Below, piece after piece: positions 12,148-24,625 of a stretch of DNA of 64,000 bases. This DNA is from Proteles cristata cristata (Eukaryota > Chordata > Mammalia > Carnivora > Hyaenidae). Numbering within the stretch: position 1 is the stretch's first letter; each line of letters opens with the position of its first letter. The position numbers and the translations under genes were made by a program. The stretch spans positions 1 through 64,000 of the forward strand of contig JAESUZ010003181.1 of NCBI GenBank assembly GCA_017311185.1, read 5' to 3'. The notes beneath the pieces were generated by a model. It saw only the letters and a program-made list of their open reading frames with translations, was not told where the DNA came from and did not search any database.

Positions 12148-13660
12148 CAAACACCAATTTTTGAAAGGAGATAGTGAGGAAGCCACATCCTCGGTGTGTT
12201 TCAGTTTCGTGTGATCTGCCTACGTGTGCCCGCGGGCAAGAGAGACCACTCTTGGTCTCTCAGTGGTGGCGTTTTACTTTCATTCCCTCCTTCCAAAAAG
12301 ATCGCCACTAGAGATAAGCCGCGTCTCTCCCTCAACCTTGATTTTTAGGACGAGGAGACAAAAAATTTTCACTTTCACACTTGCGGAAATTTAAAAAGCA
12401 AGGCAGCACCATTTTCCAACTCTTCTTTGTCTTGGGTCTGCCCCTGACGTCACTTCTGCTGCTCCAAGTCTGATTTTCCCACTGTCTTTCCGGGCCACTG
12501 AAGGACAGCGGGACATCCAGAATATCATTCTCGGCCCCCTGCCCGAGAGCCAGTATTCCCAGGCCCCTGCTCTGCTCCACACTGGGAGCATCCAGGTGGA
12601 ATTTAAAATAGAATGGATGGGGACCCAGTTATGTAAAAAGTCACCTCTGCTCTTCTGTTCTATCATGGGAGTTAAGACCAGCTGGGGTGCTTCTGGTATC
12701 AGTTTCCAGTGCATAAGTCTCTGTGATCTGAGCAGAAATTCTTACAACAGGGCCCTTAGAAGTCTCGTTCTCTGATGGATTGCCAGAGGCACAGTCCAAG
12801 GCATATCTGTGCAGGCAGACTTTTTGCTGAGTTTCCCAGGGACTAAGAGAAAACTACCAGAAGGAACAGGCTCCTCTCGGTGCCACAATGAATAATCTGC
12901 AAGAGTCCTGAGTGGGCAGTGGGATTTATTGACAGCCAGCTACTTATCTGGTTCAGTTGGCCTGGCTGGTCAAAGATGACCCTGATCACGACAGATTCAG
13001 TCCCTTGAGAGAGCTCTTTTGAGTGAATGAATATGCTAGAAATCTGGCTTTCCTCCTCCTAAACATCCTCTTCCAGAATATAGCTCAAAAGTCCTTACCT
13101 CTGCTAGGAAAATGGGTTCAAATACACATCCTCCTTATGGAATCAAGACCACATAGATGCTTCAATAACCTGTGCAAACTTGGAGTCACGTGGTGCTTTT
13201 ATTAGTATTTATCAGATTTTAGGTAGTTGGGTTCAGATCATGATATGACATAGTCTAAGTCTGGATTTATGAACAGTGAATGATAAAATCTTTGCAACAT
13301 TTTACAGATATGAGAAGCTGAGAAAGTTTGCATAACACAGTGAAACCTCAGGTCATATTCTACTGGCTCGTTAATAGTGTGTCCTTTCTCCAAATTACGA
13401 AATTGTAAACAATCAATAGGAAACAAGGCTCCTAGTTGCTGCCTAAAAAATTTACAATCTGAAATGTGTAGTTATGTGTGTGTTTGGATTTGACCCATCG
13501 TTTACTTTATTTTTCTCTCTAAATAGTATAATCCCCATCAATGATAGGAGACCTGAACCATATTCTATTAGAGATATAAATTAGATTATAAAAGAATTCC
13601 TCGCATTCACATTCCAGAATAAATAAAATATCTGTAACTTTATCCTCAAAAAAATTTTTC
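12148..13660. other. Intergenic, no gene seen; MIR trace
   Basis: No gene was recognised. A perfect CRE palindrome TGACGTCA occurs at 12445-12452. A short MIR-like piece (CATTTTACAGATATGAGAAG) lies at about 13298-13345. Overlapping open frames at 12332-12714 minus show no known domain. Confidence 0.5.
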
Positions 13661-13663
13661 ATA

Positions 13664-13883
13664 TTGGAGCACCTGGGTGGCTCAGTCAGTTGAGCATCCG
13701 GCTCTTGCTTTCGGCTCAGGTCATGATCTCCCAGTGGGCATGGGGCTGCATGCTAGGTGTGGCGCCTGCTTAAGAGTCTTTCTCTCTGTCTCTCTCTCTC
13801 TCCCTCTCTCTCTCTCTCCCACTGCCCCTCCCCTACTTGTATGCACACATGTGCTCTCTCTAAAAAATTTTTAAAAAGATAAA
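13664..13883 (+). mobile_element. Carnivore SINE (SINEC type)
   Basis: The head GGAGCACCTGGGTGGCTCAG is followed by a long CT repeat and an A-rich tail ending AAAAAGATAAAT. Related TTTCATAT flanks lie at both ends. Confidence 0.9.
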
Positions 13884-13979
13884 TAAAATTTCATATGGTT
13901 TTCAAAGTTTCATAGTTTCATATGATAACATTAGAATGCCTTTTATTTTTATTTTTTTAATTTTAAATATATTTTTAAT

Positions 13980-14180
13980 TTTTTCTTAACATTTATTTAT
14001 TTTAGAGACAGAGAGACAGAACACAAGCAGAGGAAGGGCAGAGAAAGCTGGAGACAGAATATGAAGCAGGCTCCAGGCTCTGAGTTGTCAGCACAGAGCC
14101 TGACACAGGGCTCGAACTTGTGAACTGGAAAATCATAATCTGAGTCAAACATTCAACTGACTGAGCCATCCAAATGCCCC
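13980..14180 (-). mobile_element. Carnivore SINE, diverged
   Basis: A reversed copy with the AACATTTATTTATTTTAGAG tail and the head complement GCCATCCAAATGCCCC. It is more diverged than its neighbours. Confidence 0.88.
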
Positions 14181-14216
14181 TAGATTACAATGTATTTTAA
14201 AGGTCAACGATTTAAA

Positions 14217-14426
14217 AAAATTTTTTTAAAATATTTATTTATGTTTTGTAAGAGACAGAAGAGGGGCAGGGGAGGGGCAGAGAGAGGGAGATGCAGAATC
14301 TGGAGCAGGTGCCAGGCTCTGAGCTGTCAGCACAGAGCCTGATACGGGGCTTGAGCCCAGGAACCATGAGATCATGACCTGGGCTGAAGTTAGTCTCTTA
14401 ACTGACTGAGCCACCCAGGTGCCCCT
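14217..14426 (-). mobile_element. Carnivore SINE, full length
   Basis: A reversed copy ending at CCACCCAGGTGCCCC. Its flanks TCAACGATTTAAAAA and TCAACCATTTAAAAA form a near-exact duplication. Confidence 0.92.
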
Positions 14427-14429
14427 AAA

Positions 14430-16950
14430 ATTCAACCATTTAAAAAGATTTCTGCAATTAAAAGAATTAATTTTAATTGAAACTCAGAAGCAAAAGTAGA
14501 ACTGGAGACGCAGGATGGGGGCCCAAACATGCTAACCTGTGTTACCCTGGAAACTGGGCCATCACTCAGGTAGACACGCCCTTGTCAATAACTAAGGCTT
14601 CCTCCTCCCAAGGTTACAAACCCACTAGCAAATGCAGTCTCTCCCCCCGACCTCCCACCCCCACACATACTCACACCACTTCCCTCCCTCCAGCCCTATC
14701 GGAGCACTAGGAGGAGATTCAGATCTGAAAGAGAGATTTTTATAATCTTAAAAGTGAGAAAACTGAGGCCCAATGTTGAAATGATTGCCTAAGAATATAA
14801 CTGGCTGACTGGCGCCTCAGTCACCAACTCACCCATTGCTCTCCCCACTGCTCTGCCCAGCCCGCAGAAACCAGACAGTGACACGAGCAGGCAAGTGGCA
14901 GGATGTCCGTGTAGACGGGCACCTGCCTCAGTGAGAGCCACTTCAAGGCAACCCATCATGGGTCGTATCTTCAGAGGATAGACCAACTCTTCTGATGGAA
15001 ACATCTGTGAACTGTGATATGAAGAACTATGGGACACAAAAGAGAATTTTAGCCCCCGAGGCCCAGTGATATGGGATTTAACCAGGAAAAAAAAAAGTTG
15101 TGAGTTAGGTTATGCAGCAGTATATTGGGATGGAAAGAACAAGGCGTCTACAATAAAATGGATTTTGGACTCTATTACTTAAGTGACCTTGAGCAAGCTC
15201 CAAATTCATTTTTAATCTATAAAATGAGTATCAATTTTGTGTGGAAAGAGAGAGAAGAAAAAGACAGAGTGAGAGTAAGAGTTGAATACTAGAAGCACTC
15301 ATGAGGCTCGCCATGCATGCATGTTCACAATGCCTGGCCAAAAAAAAAAAAAAAAAAAAGGCACTCAAGTGTCTGTTCATTGAATGGAAGGTGTATTTCT
15401 TCAGCTCCATCAGCTGGTGGAAATAAATTCCCTTCGCTTTAGAGGTATGGACAGAATAATCCCTAAGTATTAATATTCTCTCCTCCTCCATTCCCCCCCG
15501 AAAAGGAAGTCACTTCTCTTATTTCATCATTTAGACCACTTAGGTATGTGTTCAGGGCGTTCCTCATCATGTAAATCCACTCAATAAATTCTGTTCAAAA
15601 CCAAGATTTCATGCACTGCGCCCAATGGTGGGGATATAACAGAGAATGCTCCATGATCCGCCTGGAGAGGCTCACAGAATAAAGTGAGCTTGGATGAAGG
15701 CTCTGATTTTGAGAGAGGCCACTAGCCATTAGCCAAAATATGTCTGGATCAGTAACTACACCCTATCATCAACTTGACTCTCTAAAAATTACAATGTGGC
15801 TTTAGGACCTGGTACATAGCGTTCACTCAACAAATATTTGTTGGATAAAGGCATGAATGGGATGGGATGGGAATTTCAGTGAGCTTTTATTGCTCGGGGC
15901 TGACGGAGGAGAAATGTGGCAAATAAAATCCTTTATTTGAGGACAAAGCGAAGGAAAGCCAATCTTTTATCTGAGTACGTTTGGATTTGGGCATCCACTA
16001 AGCTGGTATGTCCCCCCTGAGAATTCCCTACCATTTCAGAAGTCCTCTGGAGAGCAGGTGACACCTCTCAGCAACATTTCATGTCACCAACGAGGTGAGG
16101 CAGGACTGTCGGATACCACAGCTGAACGCGTCCAGCTGCCTTCACGGCTCCCCCAGAGGTCTTCTATCCTGAAAATCCCCGGTTAACAAACCTCCCTAAA
16201 CTGCCAGGCACCATACGTTCTCTGGCTTCCCAACTCTCTTTGGCTCCATAGAGTACCTCACTGGACTGTATACTCTCCTTCATTGAAATCTCAAATTCTT
16301 TTGCTTTAGGTTTGTCTCTGGGGCCGGTTTGTGAACTTGACGGAAGCGGTATTATTTATAAATTCCCACAGTACTGGGCAAACATTAAGCATTTAATAAG
16401 TAAGTTTTTAAAGTGTGTCTTCAACGTGTAGCCTTGTCCAAGGTCTCCACGTGAGCCACAACACGGAATGGCAGTGAGGGTAAGGACACAGCCTTCATCT
16501 ACTCTGGTGCTCCCCAGAAGCTCTCTTGCACATTCTGTCTCTGCCCTCCGTCTTCTCACAATGCTCTCAAAGACTGCAGAAAAGGAGACACACTGGGAAA
16601 ACGAAATCACATAACACCACGTAAATACGGTAGATTAGACACGAGGCCAGAAACTTCTCTTTGGCTAAAAATAAATGTCTATTTAAATGACGACGACCTC
16701 AAGCCTAACAGCATGTCACCCATCTGAAGTCTCCTGACACGGTGAGACCTCAAGCGCGAGTGTTGAAAGGTCAACTTGTTTGGTACCAACTCTGACTCAA
16801 AAAGATTACCCTCCTGTGAGGTGAAGGAGAGGAAAGAAACGGGGGCAGTGAGGTTTTCCAGCCACTCCACCCAGAGGGTAATTAATCCAAATGCGAGTGG
16901 GGTGGGTGGAACTCAAACATCTCCCATGCGACCCACGCCTTCCCCCAGGG
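14430..16950. other. WNT16 5' flank, no gene seen; MIR and L2 traces
   Basis: A MIR-like piece (GAGAAAACTGAGGCCCAATG) lies at about 14752-14812. An L2-like 3' end (CTCAACAAATATTTGTTGGA) lies at about 15800-15862, and a poly(A) run at 15339-15359. I looked here for the alternative first exon known for human WNT16 and did not find a convincing match. Confidence 0.5.
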
Positions 16951-17120
16951 TTGCTAAGACAGAAGCGGCCCTCGCAGCCTTCGGGTTGGATCAATACCCC
17001 TCCCGCAGGGACCCGCTCTGAGATGACTGGGACGGGAGGAAAGGTCACGGACACACCCGGGTCTGGACGCGCGGTCCGCGAGCAGCGGGCCCGAGCGCCC
17101 CCCGCGGAGCCCGCTCGCAG

Positions 17121-17125
17121 CCAAT
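17121..17125 (+). promoter_or_regulatory. CCAAT box, distal of pair
   Basis: CAGCCAATGGGAG matches the NF-Y CCAAT consensus. It lies about 425 bases upstream of the WNT16 start codon and 51 bases from a second CCAAT box. Confidence 0.5.
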
Positions 17126-17171
17126 GGGAGCTTGAGGTCCGGGGCCGAGGCGATGCGGGGCCGAGGCTGGG

Positions 17172-17176
17172 CCAAT
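17172..17176 (+). promoter_or_regulatory. CCAAT box, proximal of pair
   Basis: GGGCCAATCAGG is a close match to the NF-Y site, in the same orientation as the one at 17121. A pair of CCAAT boxes in GC-rich DNA suggests the WNT16 core promoter is between about 17170 and 17350. Confidence 0.55.
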
Positions 17177-17536
17177 CAGGCTCCGGGCGCGGCCCGGGGG
17201 GAGGAGGTGGGAGGAGAGGCCGGGGGCGATGGAGACAGCTGCATCCACAGAAGTTTCTCACCTATCGCAGCGTGGGGCGCTCCCGCACCTCTGCACACCT
17301 CCGGCTCCGCGCGGGAGGGAGCAGGGCCCCAAGCTACTTTCTCCACCTCCTTTCAACGGCTCCCTGCACGCGAGGGGAAGGCTGCTGGGCGCCCCTACCC
17401 CCGCGGGCCTTCTTTCTATGTTGTCTACAGGGAGACAGGGGGCGAGGGACCGCTTGGCGCTGGGGAACTGACCTCGGGCCTGGCGGGCCTCTGGGAAGCG
17501 AGGGCAGACGTGCAGTGGCTGCGGCTGGGGGACTCC

Positions 17537-17704
17537 ATGCTGGGGCCATGGACAGAGCGGCGCTCCTGGGACTGTCCCGCCTGTGCGCGCTGTGGGCAGC
17601 CCTGCTCGCGCTCTTCCCCTGCGGAGCCCAGGGAAACTGGATGTGAGTATGGGGGCAGCGCGGGGGTTGTGGCAAAAGGGGCGCCCAGCGTCGGGGAAGT
17701 CTGA
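17537..17704 (+). other. Out-of-frame upstream ATG overlapping the WNT16 start
   Basis: An ATG at 17537 lies 11 bases before the WNT16 start and in a different frame, so its short frame runs over the start codon. Its context (ACTCCATGC, T at -3) is weak, while the WNT16 ATG context is strong. It could lower WNT16 translation slightly. It is probably not a protein gene. Confidence 0.3.
17548..17642 (+). CDS. WNT16: WNT16 coding exon 1
   Basis: Codes for residues 1-31 and the first two bases of Met32: the signal peptide plus Gly-Asn-Trp. The donor is AT|GTGAGT at 17643. Intron 1 is only 183 bases. The frame stays open upstream to 16891 without an in-frame stop, but the sequence there looks like GC-rich leader, not protein. 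Confidence 0.95.
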
Positions 17705-20700
17705 GCTGACGCGGGGGAGCAGGGCCGGGGACCCCAGGGCGGACGACCCAAGATTTGGCAAAACCTGTGGGATCGCAGAGCAGCGGCGGGGAGCGGCTCA
17801 CGCCAGGGGCGGCGGTGTCTCACAGGTGGCTGGGCATCGCCTCCTTTGGGGTCCCGGAGAAGCTGGGCTGCGCCAACCTGCCGCTGAACAGCCGCCAGAA
17901 GGAGCTGTGCAGGAGGAAGCCGTACCTGCTGCCGAGCATCGGCGAGGGCGCGCGGCTGGGCATTCAGGAGTGCAGGAGCCAGTTCAGACACGAGAGATGG
18001 AACTGCCTGGTCACCGCCGCCGCCCAGCCGGGCGCCAGCCCCCTCTTTGGCTACGAGCTGAACAGCGGTAAGTCGCGGGCCCTCGGGGCCGGCGCAGGAG
18101 GGAGGGCGACAGCCCCTCCAAACTCAGTGAATAAAGGGGTGCTCTCGTGGTCCGTCGCTCTCCAAATCCCAAATCTCGTGGTCCGTTAGTGGACGAGACA
18201 TGGGGGAGGGGGGATGGGGGGGGTGACGGAAACCAGCCCCAGGTGCAGGTGCGGACCTGGAGGGGGGTGACTCCCCAGGTCCAGAATGGGGCGCCAGGAG
18301 CTGTAGCTCTTCCTCCGTCCCGCGGCGCCCGGCGGGAGTTGCAGAAAAACTCCGACACGCCACCCCGCCGACCCCTCGGACCCCGTAGCGCCCCCCTACG
18401 TGGGTGACCAGCTGGAGAAACATGATGTCGGCAGCAGGGAATGCTGCCGCCGCATCTGCTTTGATTTAAGAGCTCCGCGGCGCACCGAGCCCTGGACCAG
18501 GGGCTGCCTGCAGCGAAGCCCCACGTTTGCTGGCGCCTCGGAGCGCGGGGCAGCCAGAATAACGGTGGTTGTAGAAGGGAATGTCCTGGACAGCTCAGCG
18601 TGCGGCCAGCCCGCGCGCGACTGCTTTGGCTCTCCGCTCCGTCCCCCTTTCCTTTTATATCTGTCCCCGGAGAGCACGCCCGCGGCGCGGGAAGCGCAGT
18701 CAAGCCAAGTTCCACTTACACGTGCCCAGCGACCCCGTAGGGATAAAGGCTCAGGGAACCGGGATTGTTCTAGGAATATCAGCAGAATCAAAGAATTTGA
18801 GAACCTGGGCGCTGAAAGACTCATTGTTTTTCCACATTCATTTCCGTTCTCCCTCCGCCTTTGACCCTTCTCCACCGGGTCCCTACACGCATCGCCGCCT
18901 AAGTATTGCGTGTGCCGCGCCGCGTTTCGGCTGGCACGCCCTTCCGAAGGAGCCCTGATCCCCTGCGGAAGAAAAAAGAAGGAAGAAGGGGAAAAAAGAA
19001 GGAGGAAGAAAAATGAAGAAGGAGGAAGAAGGAAGGAAGGAGGGAGGAGGGAGGGAAGGAAGGAAGGATGGAAGGAAGGAAGGAAGGAAGGAAGGAAGGA
19101 AGGAAGGAAGGAAGGAAGGAAGGAAGGAAGGAGGGAGGGAGGGAGGGAGGGAGGGAGGGAGGAAGGAAGGAAGGAAGGAAGGAAGGAAGGAAGGAAGGAA
19201 GGAGGAGGAGGGAGGGAGGGAGGGAGGAAGGAAGGAAGGAAGGAAGGAAGGAAGGAAGGAAGGAAGGAAGGAGGGAAGGAGGGAGGAAAGGGAAGAAGAA
19301 GAAGAAGAGGAAGAAGAAGAAGAAGAGGAAGAAAGAAGAAGAAGAAGAAGAAGAAGAAGAAGAAGAAGAAGAAGAAGAAGAAGAAGAAATGCTTTAGTTG
19401 CTGAAATCCAGGGGCATCAGCTGTTGAAAAGGTTTATTGGACAACCGACATGCAACTATTTCTACTCCAATCTTAACATCTCATAAGAAAAAAAGGTCAC
19501 CTGTTGAGTCTCTTCTAGCCCATTTTACTAATGCTTTATTGGGACTTTAATTTTCAAAGACTTTAGTTCAAACTCTATTGCAGATGTGCTAAAATATACA
19601 CTCAGTAGTTTTTTATAACAATTCTTTTTTTTCCCCTTCGCTGGTGACATTTCATTTCTTTGCCTGTGACTTTCATTGCTTTTAAGACAGTAAAAGGATT
19701 AGCTAGCACTATATAAAATACTTAACTGTTCCATATTAATATCAGTGATAGTTATTTATGATATCCTTGAAAAAGAAAAAAAAAAAAAAGACCAGTCTTT
19801 GATGTGAAAGTAAACTGTAACATCTACTGATTGCTTTGGCCTTTGCTTAATTTTAATTTGCATTCCGAAGTGTACTATTTATACAAACAAAACTCACACC
19901 AAATTTTTCAGCTTGTGTTTTGTGAGAACACATTTGAAATGTAAAAATAAAGAGAATCTGGACTCTTTGAGCGTTGTATTACCGTTTACTGTATCCACGC
20001 AAAGGATTTTAAATTCAATTTGTACTTATTGAACGTTTATTGTCTATTAAGCACTGAGCTAGGTGCTGGCATACTTTCAAATTTTAAAATAAACAGATGA
20101 TTCTAATTGTCATGAGGGCAATTTACGCTGTACAGTACATAAAAATCTCCCCAAGTGGAATACTGAAAATTAATGTTGCTTTTTTATAAGACTAAAACAA
20201 TGCGAAATTGTCCTTTCTAAATATGTACTCGTTAAAGCATCCATTGAAAGCAATTGCAAAATCACTTTCCTGCTAAGAGGGTAAGCAGTAGGCTTTGTTG
20301 TGAACATAAACAGACAGAGGTATGGCTCTTCCATTCAGCAATTTATGTTTTGTTCTAGGCACCAAGGAAACAGCATTTATTTATGCCGTGATGGCTGCAG
20401 GCCTGGTGCATTCTGTGACCAGGTCATGCAGTGCAGGCAACATGACCGAGTGCTCCTGTGACACCACCTTGCAGAATGGCGGCTCAGCTAGTGAAGGCTG
20501 GCACTGGGGAGGCTGCTCCGATGATGTCCAGTATGGCATGTGGTTCAGCAGAAAGTTTCTAGATTCCCCCATCAGAAACACCACAGGAAAAGAAAGCAAA
20601 GTACTGTTAGCAATGCACCTACACAACAATGAAGCCGGAAGGCAGGTATGTATCAGAAAGTGGAATGCAATGTAGAGCCTTTAAATAACACTGAGATGAC

Positions 20701-23700
20701 GCTTCTGAGTGAATCTGTCCAAATGATTTTAAAAACTTACATTGGCAGTGAAAGAAACATATATGTTATCTATATGTAAAATATATGTGTGTGTTTATTG
20801 TATACATAAACAATATGTATGACTTCTACATCGATTTAGTTTAAGTTCTCCATCAGATAGGGGTTGAAATTTATTATAGGAGGTATTGGTGATTTTATAC
20901 TGTGTCTACCTGGAACGCTAATTATAACACAATAGATGTGCAGATGCCTTTGGGTACTTTTGTTCCGTCCCCTTAGTGATAGAGCCAGAGTGAGATCTAT
21001 AGGATCTGCCTTTCTAATGGTACTGAATCAAATTCCATCTTAAATATGACTTTTGATTATTTCTTGAAATCTATTTTTAGTAGGCAATGTCTTCTAAACA
21101 TCATGTGATCAATTTGTCTGTGCTTTCTCTAGCAAACATTCTTGAATACATTAGAGAATACATAACTCTTAACTAATAGTTTGGTAAAACAGAGCGTTTC
21201 TTAAGAGAATTAGTTATTTTATTATAAAGTGATATAGATTCATTGTAAAAAATGATAAATGCAGATAAATGTAAAGAAGCTATAGATATATTAAATGTAT
21301 GGATATTTAAATATATACATATTAAAGATTGAATTTAATCTTTATTAAATTTGAAGAACCACCATCTAGTTAACCTCTTTTATGAATTCTGTGTTTTAGA
21401 CTAAGTTTTCTTAAAATGAAATAAATTTGTAGCTTAATTTAACTTTTACATATTTATTTTAATGAATATTTACACAATAAAGTTTGAGTTCTATAACATA
21501 GCTGAATTACTTGGCAATTCATAGTGAATTTCCTAAAACAGTCAAAACCTTTTTATGAATATACATTTTCTATGTTGTAATAATCCTTTTAGGACAGGAA
21601 TATTAGCACATATCCTATATTATTGTAAATATACAATAACCTGTAAAGGTCCCAAAGCAGTCACTGCAATCTGCCACATTCTCCTGAAATAAATTAAAAC
21701 AAGTTGCGGTATCTGTCAGAAATGTTTAAAGCGTATGTTACATTTGTTTTACATTTTTTGGAAAGTGAATAAATGGAACCCACTTAGAAAAGGTATAAGT
21801 TTGCACCAGCTTTCTTTACTTAGCCATTCTGGTTTATAATGCAAAAACAGAAATCTCAATAAATGTTATTATCACCATGACTCTTCCAATTCAAATTTGA
21901 ATTTTTAATTTCAATGTGAATATTGATTCAAAATACTAAGAAAGTCAGTAAATAGCTAGATAGGCTTTTCATATTTTTGTTTAGAAATTTTAAAATGTAT
22001 TAAAGTAACTCTTGCCTGATACCATAGTTATGAACATTTCTCTTCTTAAAGTTTTCCATGTTAAAAAATTAAACAAATGAGGTTCTGCTTCAATTTAAAC
22101 ATTACCCACTAAAGGATTTTTAAAATTGCCTCTAACATATGAATATAAGAGATCAAATATACGCTTATACTTTTTAATACTTTTTAATATTTTTTAAATA
22201 TTTTTTAAAACTCTAGAGTTAGGATGGGAAACGCATTAAGTCAAATTAATATCTTTAAAAAAACACAAATGAATATTGATTATCAATTTAGAGCTTAAAT
22301 CTTATTTAATTGTTCTTTAAATAATTTTGTAGGGATTTTTAAAATTTCACTAGAAAGCAAAACTTGGAAATTCATGTCATAATTAATTCCCTTGAGTAAA
22401 GTTATCCTTAAGCTTCTGAGAAGCTCCGCAGTATTCTGTGTTTTTATTAGTATTATTAGGCTGGTATTTAGTGTTGCTCTGTTTTGTGTGTTGTTTCTAA
22501 TGAGGTAGCAATATTTACCTCAGTAACTATTTGATCTTCAACTAGTATTTATATTCTGAGTTTATTAAAAACATACAACTATTTAGCATCAATTTTAATT
22601 CACTGTCTTTTGGCAGAAAACAATCTTCTCACATTACAAAAGTTTTTGCTATTATTCTAATCATGCAGAAAATAAGTTAGCCTATATATATACATACATA
22701 TATATACGTATGTATGTATGTATGTATATGTATGTATATGTATGTATATACATGTACATATGCATTTTGTGTACATTTGAGTTTTCTCTGTCGAGTCTTT
22801 TTGTTCCTCATTGGTCTAGATAGAGTCTTAAAATATTATAAAACATTACCTGGACTGGTGTTTTTGTTGGTCTGTTTTCATGAAATATTACAATTCAAAG
22901 CAATTTTGTAGTTTTCTTTCCACTGGCAGCCAAAAAAACCCCACCACCACCACCACCACAGCCACCACCACAGTCACCACCACCACAGCAACAAAAACCG
23001 ACCAGGTTTCCAGGTTATTATCTAATATGGAAGAACAATCAACACCATTTTTAAGATTGGCAATCAGGATTTTAATCTAATAGGCATATTCTTCTGAGTA
23101 AAGTTCAAGGTCTGCATTCAATTGAGTTGATTTTCCTTGTCTCAAAATCCCAAACTCAAAATGTAGGAAAGTGTTCAGAGAATTGTGGGTACTGGCGCTT
23201 AGTAGTGCTGTGAGCAGGATAGATGATTTTCTAACCGCTGACCTTAAATACTCTGATTCCCACTTGGTTTCTGACACCATTCCTAAAGTTATGACTCCAA
23301 GAATAATGTTGCTGAATGGTGATTGGCTAACAGAATGATGTGATGTCTTCCAGGGGCAGAACTTCTGGGAATAATGTGACTTGGAATATTTATGGGTATT
23401 TCTTTTGGTGTGCTTAAAATATTTCCATTCTTCCCATGTCCACCTCATAAACTTTTAAGTTTCCCTACCCCATAATTTGTTTTATGATGAGTAACTCAAA
23501 AAAGTGGGAAGGGCCCAACCCCAAATTTTCATTGACCTGTTTCAAGAATATTTATACGTACTTGAACAACACATAAGTGTTTTGCTTTTCAGCAGGTTCA
23601 AATATATTTTTGGACCGAAAGAGACAAAATGGGTCAGAGGAATAGGAATTCTACATACAACCATCCAACCTTATGTCACAGTTTTCCTAAAAACTTAACC

Positions 23701-24586
23701 AGATCATCTGATAGTTGACAAAATGAAATGTTCATAACAAAATGTTCCACAATAGTTTGAGTTTTGTTTTTTTGTTTTTTTGGGTTTTTTTTTGGTTATC
23801 TCTGTGAAGTTTGGATAAAGCAATATACTGGAAAACAATCATTGCCTGCTGTGTTACCTTTGAATCAAAATTGTGGGACCAGTCACTCATTAGACCACTT
23901 CTTAAGCAGTTTCTATTTTTATATTAAGTATTAATGATACATCTTTCCTATTTCACTTCATTAGAAGTTCACCAAACTAAAACTTAACACAAAGAGCCAG
24001 TTAATTAAATGCTACCCTCCTAATTGCTCTCCCATAGTTGAAAAATATTCCACCAAAATGTGCACATCTGTTTGCAATAGTTAACAAAACATTCCTCTGT
24101 TAATATCGTTATAAACCTTAACAACTCAACTAGAGTAGAGAAAGGAATTTTCTCATAACCACATACTACTCATACGAATGCTGTTCACTTAACCTTTCCT
24201 GTTAGCAGAAAATGGCAGCTATCACTATAGCTCAGCGTGGCTATTTGACATTAATTAAGAATCCTAGCTGAAAAGCTCCAGAATATACTTTTTTGGGGGA
24301 GTGTTCCTGCCATTTCCTTAAATACACTCCATTTTCCACTTTCATTTTTCTCTGTTCTGCTGAAATTCTCCTGCTGCATATATAGGCTTTCCATCATATA
24401 TCACCAACTTTCCTTATATAGATCAAGTGTCTTCACCATGCTGTTCATTCTTTTGTACAGTTGAAATAATATGTAAGTACATGTTCCTTAACTACCTACT
24501 GTGTGCAAGGCATTTCTTACTGTAAAACTACACCAAGTAAAATAATTTATGAAAAGGTCCTCTGAGTAACACTAAGTTCTGCAGCT

Positions 24587-24625
<39 letters not shown>

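Larger units (their letters stand above)
16950..18720. promoter_or_regulatory. CpG island over WNT16 promoter, exons 1 and 2
   Basis: GC content and CpG density rise sharply from about 16950 and fall after about 18720, spanning the presumed transcription start, exon 1, short intron 1, exon 2 and the start of intron 2. CpG islands of this kind mark mammalian promoters. I saw no TATA box at a sensible place, which fits a dispersed-start GC-rich promoter. The boundaries are judged by eye. Confidence 0.75.

Noticed and set aside
14430..17500. Alternative first exon of WNT16 (the human WNT16a form)
   Set aside because: I searched for its short N-terminal peptide from memory and found no convincing match with a donor site. 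It may be diverged, absent or missed by eye.
16806..18715. Many long open frames on both strands over the CpG island
   Set aside because: GC-rich DNA has few stop codons. Only the spliced WNT16 exons match a known protein with correct splice sites.
18910..19486. Long plus-strand open frames rich in Lys, Glu, Gly and Arg
   Set aside because: They are read straight through the GGAA/GAA simple repeat, which has no stop codon in any plus frame. Not genes.
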